A program made the position numbers and the translations under genes. This document shows, piece by piece, positions 1 through 14,300 of a stretch of 64,000 nucleotides of DNA (positions within the stretch are counted from its first letter, which is position 1; the number at the start of each line of letters is the position of its first letter). The stretch comes from Liolophura sinensis (Eukaryota > Mollusca > Polyplacophora > Chitonida > Chitonidae). Under the pieces are notes generated by a model. It ran no database searches, was not told the DNA's origin, and worked only from the letters and a program-made list of their open reading frames with translations. The DNA lies in NCBI RefSeq assembly GCF_032854445.1, contig NC_088302.1, positions 806,001 to 870,000 of the forward strand, read 5' to 3'.

Positions 1-948
1 GTGATAGACAGTTGGTGTGAATGTGCCATTTCATGTAGGTCCAATGACAAATTTGAAATTGAAAGAAATAAGAAAACTAATTAACAATGCTATCTTTCAA
101 TGTCTGTTTCTTCTTACACTGTGCCAATTTATCATTTGCTAGGCTGAATGAAGTGTGATTAATATTTATTTGCAACTTTATAGTATTTTAAATGTTCTTG
201 TAATTACACAGCATGGCACTGGAGTAATCTGGTGTCATATTTTTCAAAAATGTAATGAGGAAAGACTGTCCATAAACTTTTATTTCAAAACTTAAAACAC
301 CAAACTTTTTCATGACGCAGTGCAATGATTGCCAAAGTCTTGATGCTGCGCTGAAAGTGGCAGAAGGAAAGGACTGTAAAATAAGCGGCCATAAAACTTT
401 CACTGACTGACACAGTACAAAAACAAAACCCACAGGCCGTGACTTGATGATAAAGTCATATCTCGCTGAATCCTTTCAAATCCCCCCCCACCACCATCCT
501 CCAAAACCTTTTGTTACTAGCGAGCAAACAGAAGGCATAAAACCATGATAAACTCGCCATTCTCATGAAACACTTGTCTTCAAAGCCCATAAATCTTACA
601 AAGTATCGATTGAATGCCCAAGGCGAAGATATCGTAAATTACTTTGTTATCGACTAACTCATCCATAACAAAGTGGGACAAATATTAAACACTAAGAACT
701 CTTCAAATCAATACATGTACTTCTGAAAGCAATGATATTAAGAGCACTCTGACATACACTGGTATAGCATGTTGTACTGAAGGTACTGGGCCTATCTACA
801 TCATAAGGCCACATCTTCACCAAACGTTTTAATATAAACACTAACATACACACACAGAATCATCAATATTGAGGACATGTTGTATGTTCAAGAAAAGACA
901 AGAAGCAACTACCAGGCAGTTAGAATACAACTCTTGACACAAGCATTT

Positions 949-1278
949 CAGTACTCACAGAGTATCTCTAACTGGATGTCATCTGTCACACCTGGGCTTG
1001 GGGTTAAATCTGTCACCACCGTAGATACTACGTTGCACATTCAACTTATCGCATGCCTCTACAAAATCAGACTATGTTTGTACTGCCGTTGATTTATCTG
1101 CCTGTTTGTCCATTAGTCTGTCTGTGGAAACATTACAGATGGATTTGGATGGATTCTTCATCAATGCCACATACATGTACCTGCCAAACACCTTTATGGA
1201 CAAATCTGATGAAGCTTTGATCACTGCTTTCTCACAAGCTCTAATCTCTGTCACTTCGGCGCTGATCAGGACCCAGTG
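949..1278 (+). other. Possible exons, strand uncertain
   Basis: Two open stretches with splice-like edges: 949-1019 (acceptor atttcag, donor gtagat) and 1138-1278 (acceptor aacattacag, ending in TGA), which together read as phase-0 plus-strand exons (second part MDLDGFFINATYMYLP...). The minus strand is also open across 1181-1281 (YHWVLISAEV...) and 997-1055 (ACDKLNVQRS...), with GT/AG edges but conflicting phases. No family is recognised. Because both strands look coding, I give no gene model. Confidence 0.2.
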
Positions 1279-2054
1279 ATACTGGTAGATATTATTGACC
1301 TGTACCAGAAGTCTGCCTCTGTAAGCAACTTAATGGAAAACAGTATGGGCAAATTTTGATAAACCTTGTGATCTTGGCACAATCACCAATCTGTACATTT
1401 TAATGGTGTCCCCTCATGCAACAGTAATTCTGGTTCATCTAAAGTGTAACTGGCATTCTAAACTGAACTGCAAACTGAAACGCCGTTCTCTTCACTGGAC
1501 CTGTGATGATGTCCAGAAATCAGACTTTACAGGCTGAGAAAATTATGTTTTATGGGCACTTCTGCCAGAGTATGTCTCACGGGTTTGACCACAGACGTGT
1601 CTAACATGCAAACCCATAAAACTCCCATCAAATATTAGGCATACCTACCGACAAATGTGTCTAACATGCAAACCCACTGCACTTCCTTCAAACATCACAG
1701 ACACCTTCACAAAGAGGTGTACCATAAATATAATTACAAAGTGTTAGATGAAATCTAAGGCAATCAACAGTCAGTAACAGCTAAACACCAATAACACTCC
1801 TAGGGTACAAAGTGGCGAAGACATTACATACTGGCCGTTAATTTGGTGGGGAGGATGAGGGGAGGACGAGGGGTGGAAGAGAGATGGATGCCCATGGTAT
1901 GGAATGTGATTCTGAGATCATGAATAGACTAATTATTATACAGAAGCCAGATTTGTAGGCAGAAAACATGAAGTAGAGTCAGGAGAAAAAAACCAGTCTT
2001 CCACAATTATATTTTAATATTTACAAATAAATTTATATTTATTTGCCTTTCGGG

Positions 2055-2291
2055 TATTTAGTTATTTATTTCATTGGTGTTTCACATTTTGCTCAATAAT
2101 ATTTCACGACGGTGGCTAGTATTATGGTGGGAGGAAACCTGACAGAGTCCAGGGGAAACCGCTGACAGACCTTCCCACATAGGGCTGGAGAGGAACCCAG
2201 CATGAGCTGGTCTTAAACTCACAGCGACCACTTTGGTGAGAGGCTCCTGGGTCATTGCGCTGTGCTGACGTGCTAACCCCCTCAGCCATGA
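2055..2291 (-). mobile_element. tRNA-headed SINE, diverged copy
   Basis: Reading the minus strand: a degenerate tRNA-like head (gcaatgacccaggagcctctcacc...), then a central body (cctcccaccataatactagcc), then an AT tail (aataaataact). It is clearly related to the better copies at 17921 and 52133 but has many substitutions, so it is an old insertion. Confidence 0.75.
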
Positions 2292-3214
2292 AATCAAAAG
2301 TTTTAATTATTAAAGAATAACAATTGATGTACAAACACAGTATAAATGTATATATCTGCTTTCTGCATGAACACGCAAACTGTAGCTTTTGTTTGTGTTT
2401 TATTGCCACCTGGGCTGGTGAGTTTCCATAAGCACCTGGCCACAGAATTTCACACCTGCCAGGTACCTTTGTGTTGGTCCACCCTCTCAGGTCAGCCGGT
2501 CCAACCTTAAGTAACCTTCATGCAAACAGACATCAAATGCCTGAGCAAAAATGACAGACAGACATACAATGGCAACAATCAGTTCACCATGCCCGTGCCT
2601 CAATTTTCTACTTCTTCGAGGTTGTTTTTCAAACTGTGCAGTTACAAAAAGAATCATGACAATGGCAACGCGCAGGCATTTCCACTACTGACTAGTGTGG
2701 AAGGTGCGGACTGCTTTGATAGTTACAACAATGTAATGCTAAGTGCACTTTGCCTAGTTCATTTCATGCGTAGACCCTAATGTACATATGGTTAAACTGT
2801 TTAAAATGCACTGGTTCATGAGTGTTCACAATGATAAATCATGTTCATCTGAAATCTGAAAGATAAATTACCAAGTCCTCAAGCATTATCATGCCATCCA
2901 TGAGACTAATTCATTTAAAAATACACCTCAAATACTTCATAAAAGTTGAGTTTCTTTATACTACTTAACTACCCCATTATTTTTAAAACTGATATCCTAT
3001 TAACCTAGGTTAATTGAAAGCGACAAGTTAGAACTGTATAGGGTATCTGAGGCTGGGAGGCCTCTCTGGACATTCACACAGATCAATGACAAATGATGGA
3101 ATGTTTCCATTCATCCCATTAATACCTGCACAATCAGTCCCAATCAATGAGCATACTAGTGATGTCACCATGGAAGAGGGAGCTTGTGGCTACACAAGCG
3201 CTTCCTTCAGCCAT

Positions 3215-4185
3215 CTGAGCACTAACCATACAGTACCGGAGTAACAGATCTGTGTTACACTGAGCACTAATAATGCAGTACAGCCGTAACAAACCTGTGT
3301 TATACTGAGCACTAATCACACAGTACGACTGTTACAAATCTGGGTTACACTTAGCAATAACCATACAGTAAGACTGTCACAGATTTGTGCTACACTGAGC
3401 ACAAACCATACAGTACCGGTGTAACAGATCTGTGTTACACTGAGCACTAATAATGCAGTACAGCCGTAACAAACCTGTGTTATACTGAGCACTAATCACA
3501 CAGTACGACTGTTACAAATCTGGGTTACACTTAGCAATAACCATACAGTAAGACTGTCACAGATTTGTGCTATACTGATCACAAACCAAACAGTATGGCT
3601 GTAACAAACCTGTGCTATACTGAGCACTAATCACACAGTACGACTGTAACAAACCTGTGTTACGCTTAGTACTAATCATACAGTATGGCTGGAACAAATC
3701 TGTGTTATACTGAGCACTAATCACACAGTACGGCTGTTATAAATCTGTGTTACACTTAGCACTAACTGTACAGTAAGACTGTCACAGATTTGTGCTACAC
3801 TGAGCACTAATCATACACTATGGCTGTAACAAATCTTTGTTATACTGAGCACTAATCACACAGTACAACTGTTACAAATCTGTGTTACGCTTAGCACTAA
3901 CCATACAGTATGGCTGTAACAGATCTGTGTTACACCAAGCATTCATCAGACAGCACAGCTCCAAAACAGATCTGTTCTACACTGAGCACTAATCATACAG
4001 AACAGCTGTACTCATACAGTATAGCTGTAATAGGTCTGTGTTACACTGAGCACTGATCATAAAGTACTTCTTTAACACATCTGTTTTACACTGAGCACTA
4101 AACATACAGTAGGGTTGTAACAGATTTGTGTTACACTGAGTACAAATCATACAGTAGCTCTGTAACAGGTCTGTGTTACACTCAA
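3215..4185. repeat. 45-bp minisatellite, about 21 copies
   Basis: The unit resembles actgagcactaatcatacag followed by tatggctgtaacaaatctgtgttac. Positions 3235-3410 recur at about 3415-3590, a 180-bp higher-order block (four units). Copies diverge toward the right end. Short open frames in it are by-products of a period divisible by three. Confidence 0.9.
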
Positions 4186-5205
4186 CCTGTGCAGCCCGCT
4201 GCTGCAAAGATGAGCAGTCAAAAACTGGCAAATGTTAAAATTAATATTGTATATAATTCTATAACAATTACGAACCTATTTGTACTACAAATATATGTAC
4301 ATATGTTACGTCTCTTCGATGTGTATGAAACGATCCAGACAAAAACCTGATGTTTCCAACGCATAGAAAACACCCAAACTCTTCACACAGAAGTGCTATT
4401 AAAATAAATGATATTGCATGTCTTCAAGTCATTTTGGTTTGACATTTAGGAGAAAAGACTGATGCTTTAATAGCGTTAGAAAAAGAGCTCAGGCAAATCA
4501 AGCACGGAGGTACAGAAATAAAGTTATAGTGAAATTCACTTAAAGGAAACAGAATTTTCACACAAAAATAATGTTTTCAATATTTGCAATGATCTCTACA
4601 TCACAGCTAAAAGAGCTTCTGGGAATTCCATGCTTTCAACGATGCAGGATTAAACATTCACCACTTTCCCAGCGTTTTAATAATTTTCAAAACAATTGTG
4701 AGACTAGGCATCCATGGATACATCAGAGAATGGCAGAAAGACGAATCAGTCAGTCCAGTGCCAACTTAATTGATATGCGACAGCCTGGGGTCATTTTCCT
4801 GAAACTTCATTATGCAATGTTATCTTGAGTTCTGTACCATGAGACAGGAAAGGGGAAAAATATGCAATTAAATTTTGTGAAAGTGGATGTTCTGAGTTGC
4901 TGTTCATGATCAAATAACTGCATAATCAAATGGCAAAAATGGTAATACTCATGTAGCTTATTTCATAATGTGGAAGATGTATTTCCCAAAATTGAATAAG
5001 AGATCAGATGGCAGTGTAGAAGATTTTACTGAGAAATATAAAAGATTTTACTTGGCAGTGTAAAAGACTTTAATACAGGTTTTGCACAAGATTTGAATCA
5101 GCACTGTATAAGATTCTATTTGGCAGTGGCCAAAATTTCCTTTGATAGAGTACAAGATATAACTGCAGACAATAGCCTGGAGGTCCTCACAGGTCCTCTG
5201 GTCCC
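4186..5205. other. Non-repetitive downstream flank of gene A
   Basis: About 1 kb with no recognisable gene. A plus-strand open frame at 4571-4828 has no splice or homology support. Around 4990-5160 there is a loose repetition of 'ggcagtgtaaaagattttact'-like words (read in parts), too degenerate to call an array. Confidence 0.4.
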
Positions 5206-5317
5206 TCAACCTGGTTCCTGTTTAACAGTTCTGCTGTCAGGGTTTACCATGTCATCAACACAATGATCCTGATCAAGATATTCAAGAATGGGGTCACTCA
5301 GCCATGGCCGGCCACCA
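5206..5317 (-). CDS. Gene A exon 5, terminal
   Basis: Acceptor ...cacttgttttgaccag, phase 2 start, stop TGA at 5208-5206. It encodes GGRPWLSDPILEYLDQDHC..., an acidic, one-Cys C-terminus ending KQEPG. A gtaaac inside it (after DDM) could serve as a donor if the gene goes further left. I find no phase-matched exon there. Confidence 0.55.
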
Positions 5318-8300
5318 CTGGTCAAAACAAGTGATCAACCAGAGGTGGGAAATTAAATCCAATATACAGCGAAGTTTGTGTGTGGTTACAATCAGGCCAC
5401 TTATCTTTGACAGTGTAGAGATAATGAAAACCTTTCTTGGCTTGTTATCCTTGTTCCGCTTACCTGCACTCTAAGTCTGAGGAACACTGCTTCTCATCAA
5501 ACCACCCCATGACCAGGCACTAGTGCTGTGAAGGTCACCTAAGGTCAACATGCCTTAACTCCTTACCCTAAAATTTCTTTGTGTCTGAAACTGTTCCCCC
5601 ATGGGCTTAACTGTGTTTAGGGTCAAATGGTCAAATACAACTTGTATAGATGTGAGGTTGAGCAGCTGATTAAACATAACCCAACCAAAATACACATGTT
5701 ACTGATGATGTACATAACACAACCAAAATACACACGTTACTGATGATGTACCAAACGTTACTGATGATGTACCAAACATTACTGGTGTACCACACGTTAC
5801 TGATAATGTACCACATGTTACTGATGATGTAGCACATGTTACTGAGAACGTACGTAACACAACCAAAATACACACGTTACTGATGATGTACCAAACGTTA
5901 CTGGTGATGTACCACACATTACTGAGGATGTACCACATGTTACTGATGATGTCCCACATGTTACTGATGATGTACCACACATTACTGATGATGTACATAA
6001 CCCAACCAAAATACACACGTTACTGATGATGTACCAAACATTCCGGATGATATACCACATGTTACTGATGATGTACCACACGTTACTGAGGATGTACCAA
6101 ATGTTACTGGTGATGTACCACACGTTACTGATAATGTACCACATGTTACTGATGATGTAGCACATGTTATTGAGAACGTACACAACACAACCAAAATACA
6201 CACGTTACTGATGATGTCCCACATGTTACTGATGATGTACCACACTTTACTGATAATGTACCACATGTTACTGATGATGTCCCACATGTTACTGATGATG
6301 TACCACACATTACTGATGATGTACATAACCCAACCAAAATACACACGTTACTGATGATGTACCACATGTTACTGATGATGTACATAACCCAACCAAAATA
6401 CGCACATTACTGATGATGTACCACATGTTACTGATGATGTACCACACATTATTGATAATGTACCAAACTGTTTCAGCACGTACAGGATTATTAACTGTTA
6501 TTGTTATCTCAAACTCTTTTTTTATGACCTCCCTATTCTTGTTTCCATGAAGTTTTGTTACCTGAAAGTGTTTACACTTCCAAGTGCATAAATAATAAAA
6601 ATTGATGAGTTTCAGATGGAAATAGAAAGCTAGTACTTTTATACCACTACACTGTTGATGAAATGCATCCACGTGTGTGGGCGATACATGTACATGTGCA
6701 CTCAGATGGAAATAGAAAGCTAGTACTTTTATACCACTACACTGTTGATGAAATCCATCCTCGTGTATGGGCGATACATAAACATAGGCACTCAGATGGA
6801 AATAGAAAGCTAGTACTTTTATACCACTACACTGTTGATGAAATCCATCCTCGTGTATGGGCGATACATGTACATGTGCACTCAGATGGAAATAGAAAGC
6901 TAGTACTTCCATACCACTTCACTGTTGATGAAATCCATGCTCGTGTATGGGCGATACATGTACATGTGCACTCAGATGGAAATAGAAAGCTAGTACTTTT
7001 ATACCACTACACTGTTGATGAAATCCATGCTCGTGTATGGGCGATACATGAACATGGGCACTCAGATGGAAATAGAAAGCTAGTACTTTTATACCACTAC
7101 ACTGTTGATGAAATCCATCCTCGTGTATGGGCGATACATGTACATGTGCACTCAGATGGAAATAGAAAGCTAGTACTTTTATACCACTACACTGTTGATG
7201 AAATCCATCCTCGTGTATGGGCGATACATGTACATGTGCACTCAGATGGAAATAGAAAGCTAGTACTTTTATACCACTACACTGTTGATGAAATCCATCC
7301 TCGTGTATGGGCAATACATGTACATGTGCACTCAGATGGAAATAGAAAGCTAGTACTTTTATACCACTACACTGTTGATGAAATCCATCCTCGTGTATGG
7401 GCGATACATGTACATGTGCACTCAGATGGAAATAGAAAGCTAGTACTTTTATACCACTACACTGTTGATGAAATCCATCCTCGTGTATGGGCAATACGTA
7501 CATGTGCACTCGGATGGAAATAGAAAGCTAGTACTTTTATACTACTACACTGTTGATGAAATCCATCCTCGTGTATGGGCGATACATGTACATGTGCACT
7601 CAGATGGAAATAGAAAGCTAGTACTTTTATACCACTACACTGTTGATGAAATCCATGCTCGTGTATGGGCGATACATGTACATGGGCACTCAGATGGAAA
7701 TAGAAAGCTAGTACTTTTATACCACTACACTGTTGATGAAATCCATCCTCGTGTATGGGCGATACATGTACATGTGCACTCAGATGGAAATAGAAAGCTA
7801 GTACTTTTATACCACTACACTGTTGATGAAATCCATGCTCGTGTATGGGCGATACATGAACATGGGCACTCAGATGGAAATAGAAAGCTAGTACTTTTAT
7901 ACCACTACACTGTTGATGAAATCCATCCTCGTGTATGGGCGATACATGTACATGTGCACTCAGATGGAAATAGAAAGCTAGTACTTTTATACCACTACAC
8001 TGTTGATGAAATCCATCCTCGTGTATGGGCGATACATGTACATGTGCACTCAGATGGAAATAGAAAGCTAGTACTTTTATACCACTACACTGTTGATGAA
8101 ATCCATCCTCATGTACGGGCAATACACACAGAATCTGTAAAGTTTTAACTTGCTCCAGATAAACAAGTCAAAGAAAGACAAAAGCAAAACCACTTGGATT
8201 TGAACCTGAGAAATTATGCCCTGATAAAACAGATCAGCTCATATAAATCTATCGGACCTTTTTTAGTGCACCATATGTACAGCCATTAAAGACAATTCTA

Positions 8301-11300
8301 GGTGGAATAATTCATAATGAATACGATTAATGGCCACCTTCTCCTCCATGGACAGAGTTCCACTGGGGCTGGTTGGGGAATTATAACCAGGTACAGGTAT
8401 GCCCCGAGAGATTGTGCAGCTCTGTTCTGTGACACGTGTATAGGCAGGGGGAAGCAAAACTAGATTGATTGCTTCGCTCACAGGAGGTATTAAATTCATC
8501 AGAGGATAACAAGCATTTACACATAGTAATTGGAAGGGAAAGAACGTCGTTTAACCCTCTGTGATGTCTCACAGCTTTTTACAACATGTCCTAACCGCAA
8601 AGCTTTGTCAACACTATTGTAATTTGTATAGTGAATGCAAAAATCATCATAGCAATACTGCCCAGAATCTGCGTGCTCATCTTGTAACCTATTTAAAACA
8701 GGCTTTTTGGAATATTAGAGAAAAAACATACAATCTCTTTTGTAAGGAAATCAATTTTAATATTGCCTTGCTTGCGTGAAGTTTTGGCGAGCATCTCTTT
8801 ACTTTCTCAAAATCTGATCACATTTTTATTGTGTTGGCCATTAAAATGCTTTGTCATATGGAAGCATTCTGACGATCACTTTTTCATAAAACTCCAATAC
8901 GCACCAAACTCATCTTGAAGATCTGGAATAGTAGTATCAACAGAAGAATAGCAATCATCCTCATTGTCACTTTTTTCAAAAAATCAGCTGCACTGATGAG
9001 ATTTAATATCAGCAGTGGTTGAGTTATGGATGGTTTCTCTGGAGAATTCAGTACCACTACTTGTCGCTGGTAGGAAACCCCCAACCTGGCAGCATCCTTA
9101 ACAAAGGATTAACTCAATAGGGTCAGGACAAGGCATCAGGCATAGCTCATAATATAATAAGAAAAGCCTCATAAGAAAATCAGAAAAGAACTCTCCAGTA
9201 ACAACTATCCTTTGTCATACAGTATACCCAACACAGAGGCTGGGTGGGTATACAGGGCTGGGTGGGTATACAGAGGCTGGGTGGGTATACTGAGGCTGGG
9301 TGGGTATACAGAAGCTGGGTGGGTATACAGGGCTGGGTGGGTATACAGAGGCTGGGTGGGTATACAGAGGCTGGGGTGGGGGTATACAGGGCTGGGTGCG
9401 TATACAGAAGCTGGGTGGGTATACAGAAACTGGGTGGGTATACAGGGCTGCGTGGGTATGCAGGGCTGGGTTGGGTATGCAGGGTTGGGTGGGTATACAG
9501 GGCTGGGTGGGTATAAACAGGAAATTTCAGTGCTATAATTTGTGCCACGTGCTGGAGGTGTGAACATATACAATCATACATTCTTCACAGAGTTCAATAT
9601 TGTTCACACGATGACTCGGAGGTTATGACTTTTTCTGACTTTTCTGTATTACATGTGTATGTATCATTTCACATGTGACTTAATGTTTTAAGTGCCACTA
9701 TGGTGAGTAAGTGTGGAAGGGGCCGGGGAGGAATGGTGTTAGAAGGGTGGGATGCTGTCAAAGAGCTGTCATTATGAAACACTCGAAACCATTGCCTCAT
9801 TATCCATGTTCATATTAGCTGAAACAAATGCAGGTCAGGATGCCAAACTAGATGTACAGTCATCAAACATTCCAAACAATTTAACATACTATGGTCCAGA
9901 AGTAAACTGTGTTTAGTCAGCAGATCTGTGGGAGGCTCTATCTGGCTGGCATTTTGAGAGTGATTTATCCCTGAGAAGTGACCTTTCCAGCATCACTGAC
10001 TTGGCATTTTAAATACTACATGTACTATCACAATGTTTATATCAGCAAGACTCATACCCAATGATCTAGCACGTGCCATTCACTTATTTCCTTCCTAAAC
10101 TAACTCATAAACTCAGTGATTTCATCACTGACACATATATCAGTCAGTTTGGTTTTTGTGTTTGCTTCTGGACACTGTAACAACCAGATCAATACTGTGT
10201 GTGCTTCTGCACACTGTAATAACCAGATCAATACTATGTGTGCTTCTGCACGCTGTAATAACCAGATCAATACTGTGTGCTTCTGCACACTGTAATAACC
10301 AGATCAATACCATGTGTGCTTCTGCACGCTGTAATAACCAGATCAATACTGTGTGCTTCAGCACACTGTAATAACCAGATCAATACTATGTGAGCTTCTG
10401 CACACTGTAATAACCAGATCAATACTGTGTGCTTCTGCACACTGTAATAACCAGATCAATACTATGTGAGCTTCTGCACACTGTAATAACCAGATCAATA
10501 CTGTGTGCTTCTGCACACTGTAATAACCAGATCAATACCGCGTGTGCTTCTGCATACTGTAATAACCAGATCAATACTATGTGAGCTTCTGCACGCTGTA
10601 ATAACCAGATCAATCCTGCGTGTGCTTCAGCACACTGTAATAACAAGATCAATACTGTGTGTGCTTTGGCTCAATGTAATAACCAGATCAATACACTACT
10701 GAAGCTTGATGCTTCATAATCAAATGACCAAAGTTCACAAATCTTGTGCAGCTTCATCAGAGAATTGCTCTCTCTCACTGACAATCAATCAATACAACAT
10801 GATCGTCATCACTACTCCAGCTTCACCAGTACTCCAGCTTCATCACCATCCCAGCTTCACCACTACCCCAGCTTCATCTCTACCCCAGCTTCACCACTAC
10901 CCCAGCTTCATCACTACCCCAGCTTCACCAGTACTCCAGCTTAATCACTACTCCAGTTTCATCACTACTCCAGCTTCATCACTACTTCAGCTTCACCACT
11001 ACTCCAGCTTCATCACTTCTCCAGCTTCATCACTACTCCAGCTTCATCACTACTCCAGCTTCATCACTACCCCAGCTTCATCACTACTCCAGCTTCATCA
11101 CTACTCCAGCTTCATCACTACTCCAGCTTCATCACTACTCCAGCTTCATCACTACCCCAGCTTCACCACTACTCCAGCTTCATCACTACTCCAGTGACAT
11201 CATTACTCGATCCAGCTTCATAACTACTCCAGCTTCATCATTACTCTATCTAGCCTCATCGTTACTACAGCTTTATCATTAGTCCAGCTTCGTCACTACT

Positions 11301-14300
11301 CCAGTGTGATCATTATTCTATCCATCTTCATCACTACTCTAGCTTCATCATTAGTCCAGCTTCATCATTCTTCCAGCATCATTTTCAGTTCAGCTTTGTT
11401 AATACCTTAGCTTCACCATTACAATGACTCTGCAACTACTCCAGCCTTCTCATTACTCTAGTATCATCACTCCAAACCACCTTTTCAATGTTATTATCAG
11501 AGATGAAAGATCATACAAGCTGACTTTGAGCTAGTCAATTGCATGTATAGATGGCCTCGCAGAACATACGAGCTGACTCTGAACTGGTCACATACATGTA
11601 TACATGGACTCACAAACATACAAGCTGACTCTGAACTGGTCACATACATGTATACATGGACTCACAAACATACAAGCTGACTCTGGGCTAGTCACATGCA
11701 TGTATATGTGGACTCACAAACATACAAGCTGACTCTGAACTGGTCACATACATGTATACGTGGACTCACAAACATACAAGCTGACTCTGGGCTAGTCACA
11801 TGCATGTATATGTGGACTCACAAACATACAAGCTGACTCTGAACTGGTCACATACATGTATATGTGGACTCACAAACATACAAGCTGACTCTGAACTGGT
11901 CACATACATGTATATGTGGACTCACAAACATACAAGCTGACTCTGGGCTAGTCACATACCTGTATACGTAAACTCACAGAACATATGAGCCGACTCTGAA
12001 CTGGTCACATACATGTATATGTGGACTCACAAACATACAAGCTGACTCTGGGCTAGTCACATGCATGTATACGTGAACTCACAGAACATATGAGCTAACT
12101 CTGAGTTAGTCACATAAATGTATAGATGGACTCACAAAACATACAAGCTGACTCTGAGAGTGTCACATACATGTACAGATGGACTCACAGAACATACAAG
12201 CTGACACTGAGCTGGTCACATTTCAACTTTTGAGACAAATCTCAGGTATGCAATGTTTACAACATGGCAGGGTGGACACCAAAACGCAAATGTCATCCTG
12301 AGCACAGCTGGACCTTCATGCTGACAGCCTCCTGACATGCTAACTGATACTGTCATTCCAGAAATGTACATCAGTTGTTTTGATAATATCAGAGTGCATT
12401 AAGATGACAAGGTTATTTCCAAATTGGAATAATCAATATACAAGATTAATGGTGTCAGCTAGTAGATCATCCACACCAGATAATGTTATGCAAATAGCTA
12501 TAGATTCTGTTATATAATGCTTTGAGGACATGTCAAATTATTACCCATTTCTGCAGATTCATAGATACAGCAAAACATTGTAATAATGGCTCAAGCTATG
12601 TTCTGATTGGCCGTAATAATGGCTCAAACTATGTTCTGATTGGCCATAATAATGGCTCAAAAGCTATGTTCTGATTGACTGTAATAATGGCTCAAGCATG
12701 GTTCTGATTGGCTGTAATAATGGCTCAAGCTATGTTCTGATTGGCTGTAATAATGGCTCAAACTATGTTACATTTAGAAAGTGGCTTACGCAACAGTGCT
12801 GTCATTATTTTGGTATAGCATATGTTCCAGTTGCTGAAAACTGGGTGTGACATCCCCTGGTTTTGAACCTGCGAACTCACGGCCATGAGGTACCTAATCA
12901 CCAGCCATCTAGACCAAGTGGGGGGGGGGGGGGGAGGGGGCAGCTAGCAGCTGACTTCTCTCTCTCCTTCAGGATACCAGTACCAAAGATTAATTTGATA
13001 ACAGACATCAGGACCACAAAGCTAAACATTCCCCACCCTCTCAGCTTCCCCTCAACCCCTGGAGATGGAGGGAGGAGGGTACTGGGTAAAAGGTTCAGTT
13101 TCAGCAGTTCTAGGTTTCTTCAGACCTAAAAATAACATAAGTGTCCCCTATGAGTCACTGTGAAGTTTTGAAGAAGGGTGTAACATTGTAGACTGGGATC
13201 TGGGTGAGACTGCCATGTGCATGTATATGCAGAAGGGAGCTGCATCAAGCTGGTCCAGCACTGCACTGATGTGGTACATGTGCACAGACTAACTTATGTC
13301 ACCTGACACATCCACCTTTCCTTCCATCGGAGAATACATGCAACACTTTACATCAAGTATATACCAAATGGTCATGTAAATAATGCTAGCATTTTATGCA
13401 CCTACAAGTCTATTACAGCACAAGTAAAGCCAGTAAAACATACATGTATATATCACACCACACACAGGTTCATCCTGCTGCTACTGTGATCCTGGACTAT
13501 ACTTGTACAAGTGTATTACAGCACAAGTAAAGCCAGTAAAACATACATGTATATATCACACCACACACAGGTTCATCCTGCTGGTACTGTGGTCCTGGAC
13601 TATACATGTACAAGTGTATTACAGCACAAGTAAAGCCAGTAAAACATACATGTATATATCACACCACACACAGGTTCATCCTGCTGGTACGGTGGTCCTG
13701 GACTATACTTGTACAAGTGTATTACAGCACAAGTAAAGCCAGTAAAACACACGTCTGTATCACACCACACACAGGTTCATCCTGCTGGTACAGTGGTCCT
13801 GGACTATACATGTACAAGTGTATTACAGCACAAGTAAAGCCAGTAAAACATACACGTCTGTATCACACCACACACAGGTTCATCCTGCTGGTACAGTGGT
13901 CCTGGACTATACATGTACAAGTGTATTACAGCACAAGTAAAGCCAGTAAAAACATACATGTATATATCACACCACACACAGGTTCATCCTGCTGGTACTG
14001 TGATCCTGGACTATACATGTACAAGTGTATTACAGCACAAGTAAAGCCAGTAAATCATAAATGTATATATCACACCACACACAGGTTCATCCTGCTGGTA
14101 TTGTGATCCTGGACTATACATGTACAAGTGTATTACAGCACAAGTAAAGCCAGTAAAACACACGTCTGTATCACACCACACACAGGTTCATCCTGCTGGT
14201 ACAGTGGTCCTGGACTATACATGCACAAGTGTATTACAGCACAAGTAAAGCCAGTAAATCATACATGTATATATCACACCACACACAGGTTCATCCTGCT

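Larger units (their letters stand above)
1..3190. other. Mostly unannotated single-copy DNA
   Basis: Outside the ambiguous exons near 1 kb and the SINE at 2055, this stretch is AT-rich with short open frames only. A small plus-strand frame at 312-410 (MTQCNDCQSLD..., TGA at 410) is open but unsupported. Confidence 0.4.

Noticed and set aside
6663-8148. Long open frames on both strands over the 90-bp array
   Set aside because: The period is a multiple of three with no stop in the unit; no start context, splice sites or non-repeat coding sequence.
8884-9084. Minus-strand transmembrane peptide MRMIAILLLILLFQIF
   Set aside because: No acceptor with a pyrimidine tract, and a second frame over the same bases is equally open.
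10100-10702. Leu/Trp/Ile-rich frames suggesting membrane peptides
   Set aside because: By-products of the 35-39 bp minisatellite; frames shift between units.
12863-13129. Open frames and a possible minus exon (GLKKPRTAETEP...)
   Set aside because: Acceptor plausible but no good donor; not needed for the gene A model, whose phases already join.
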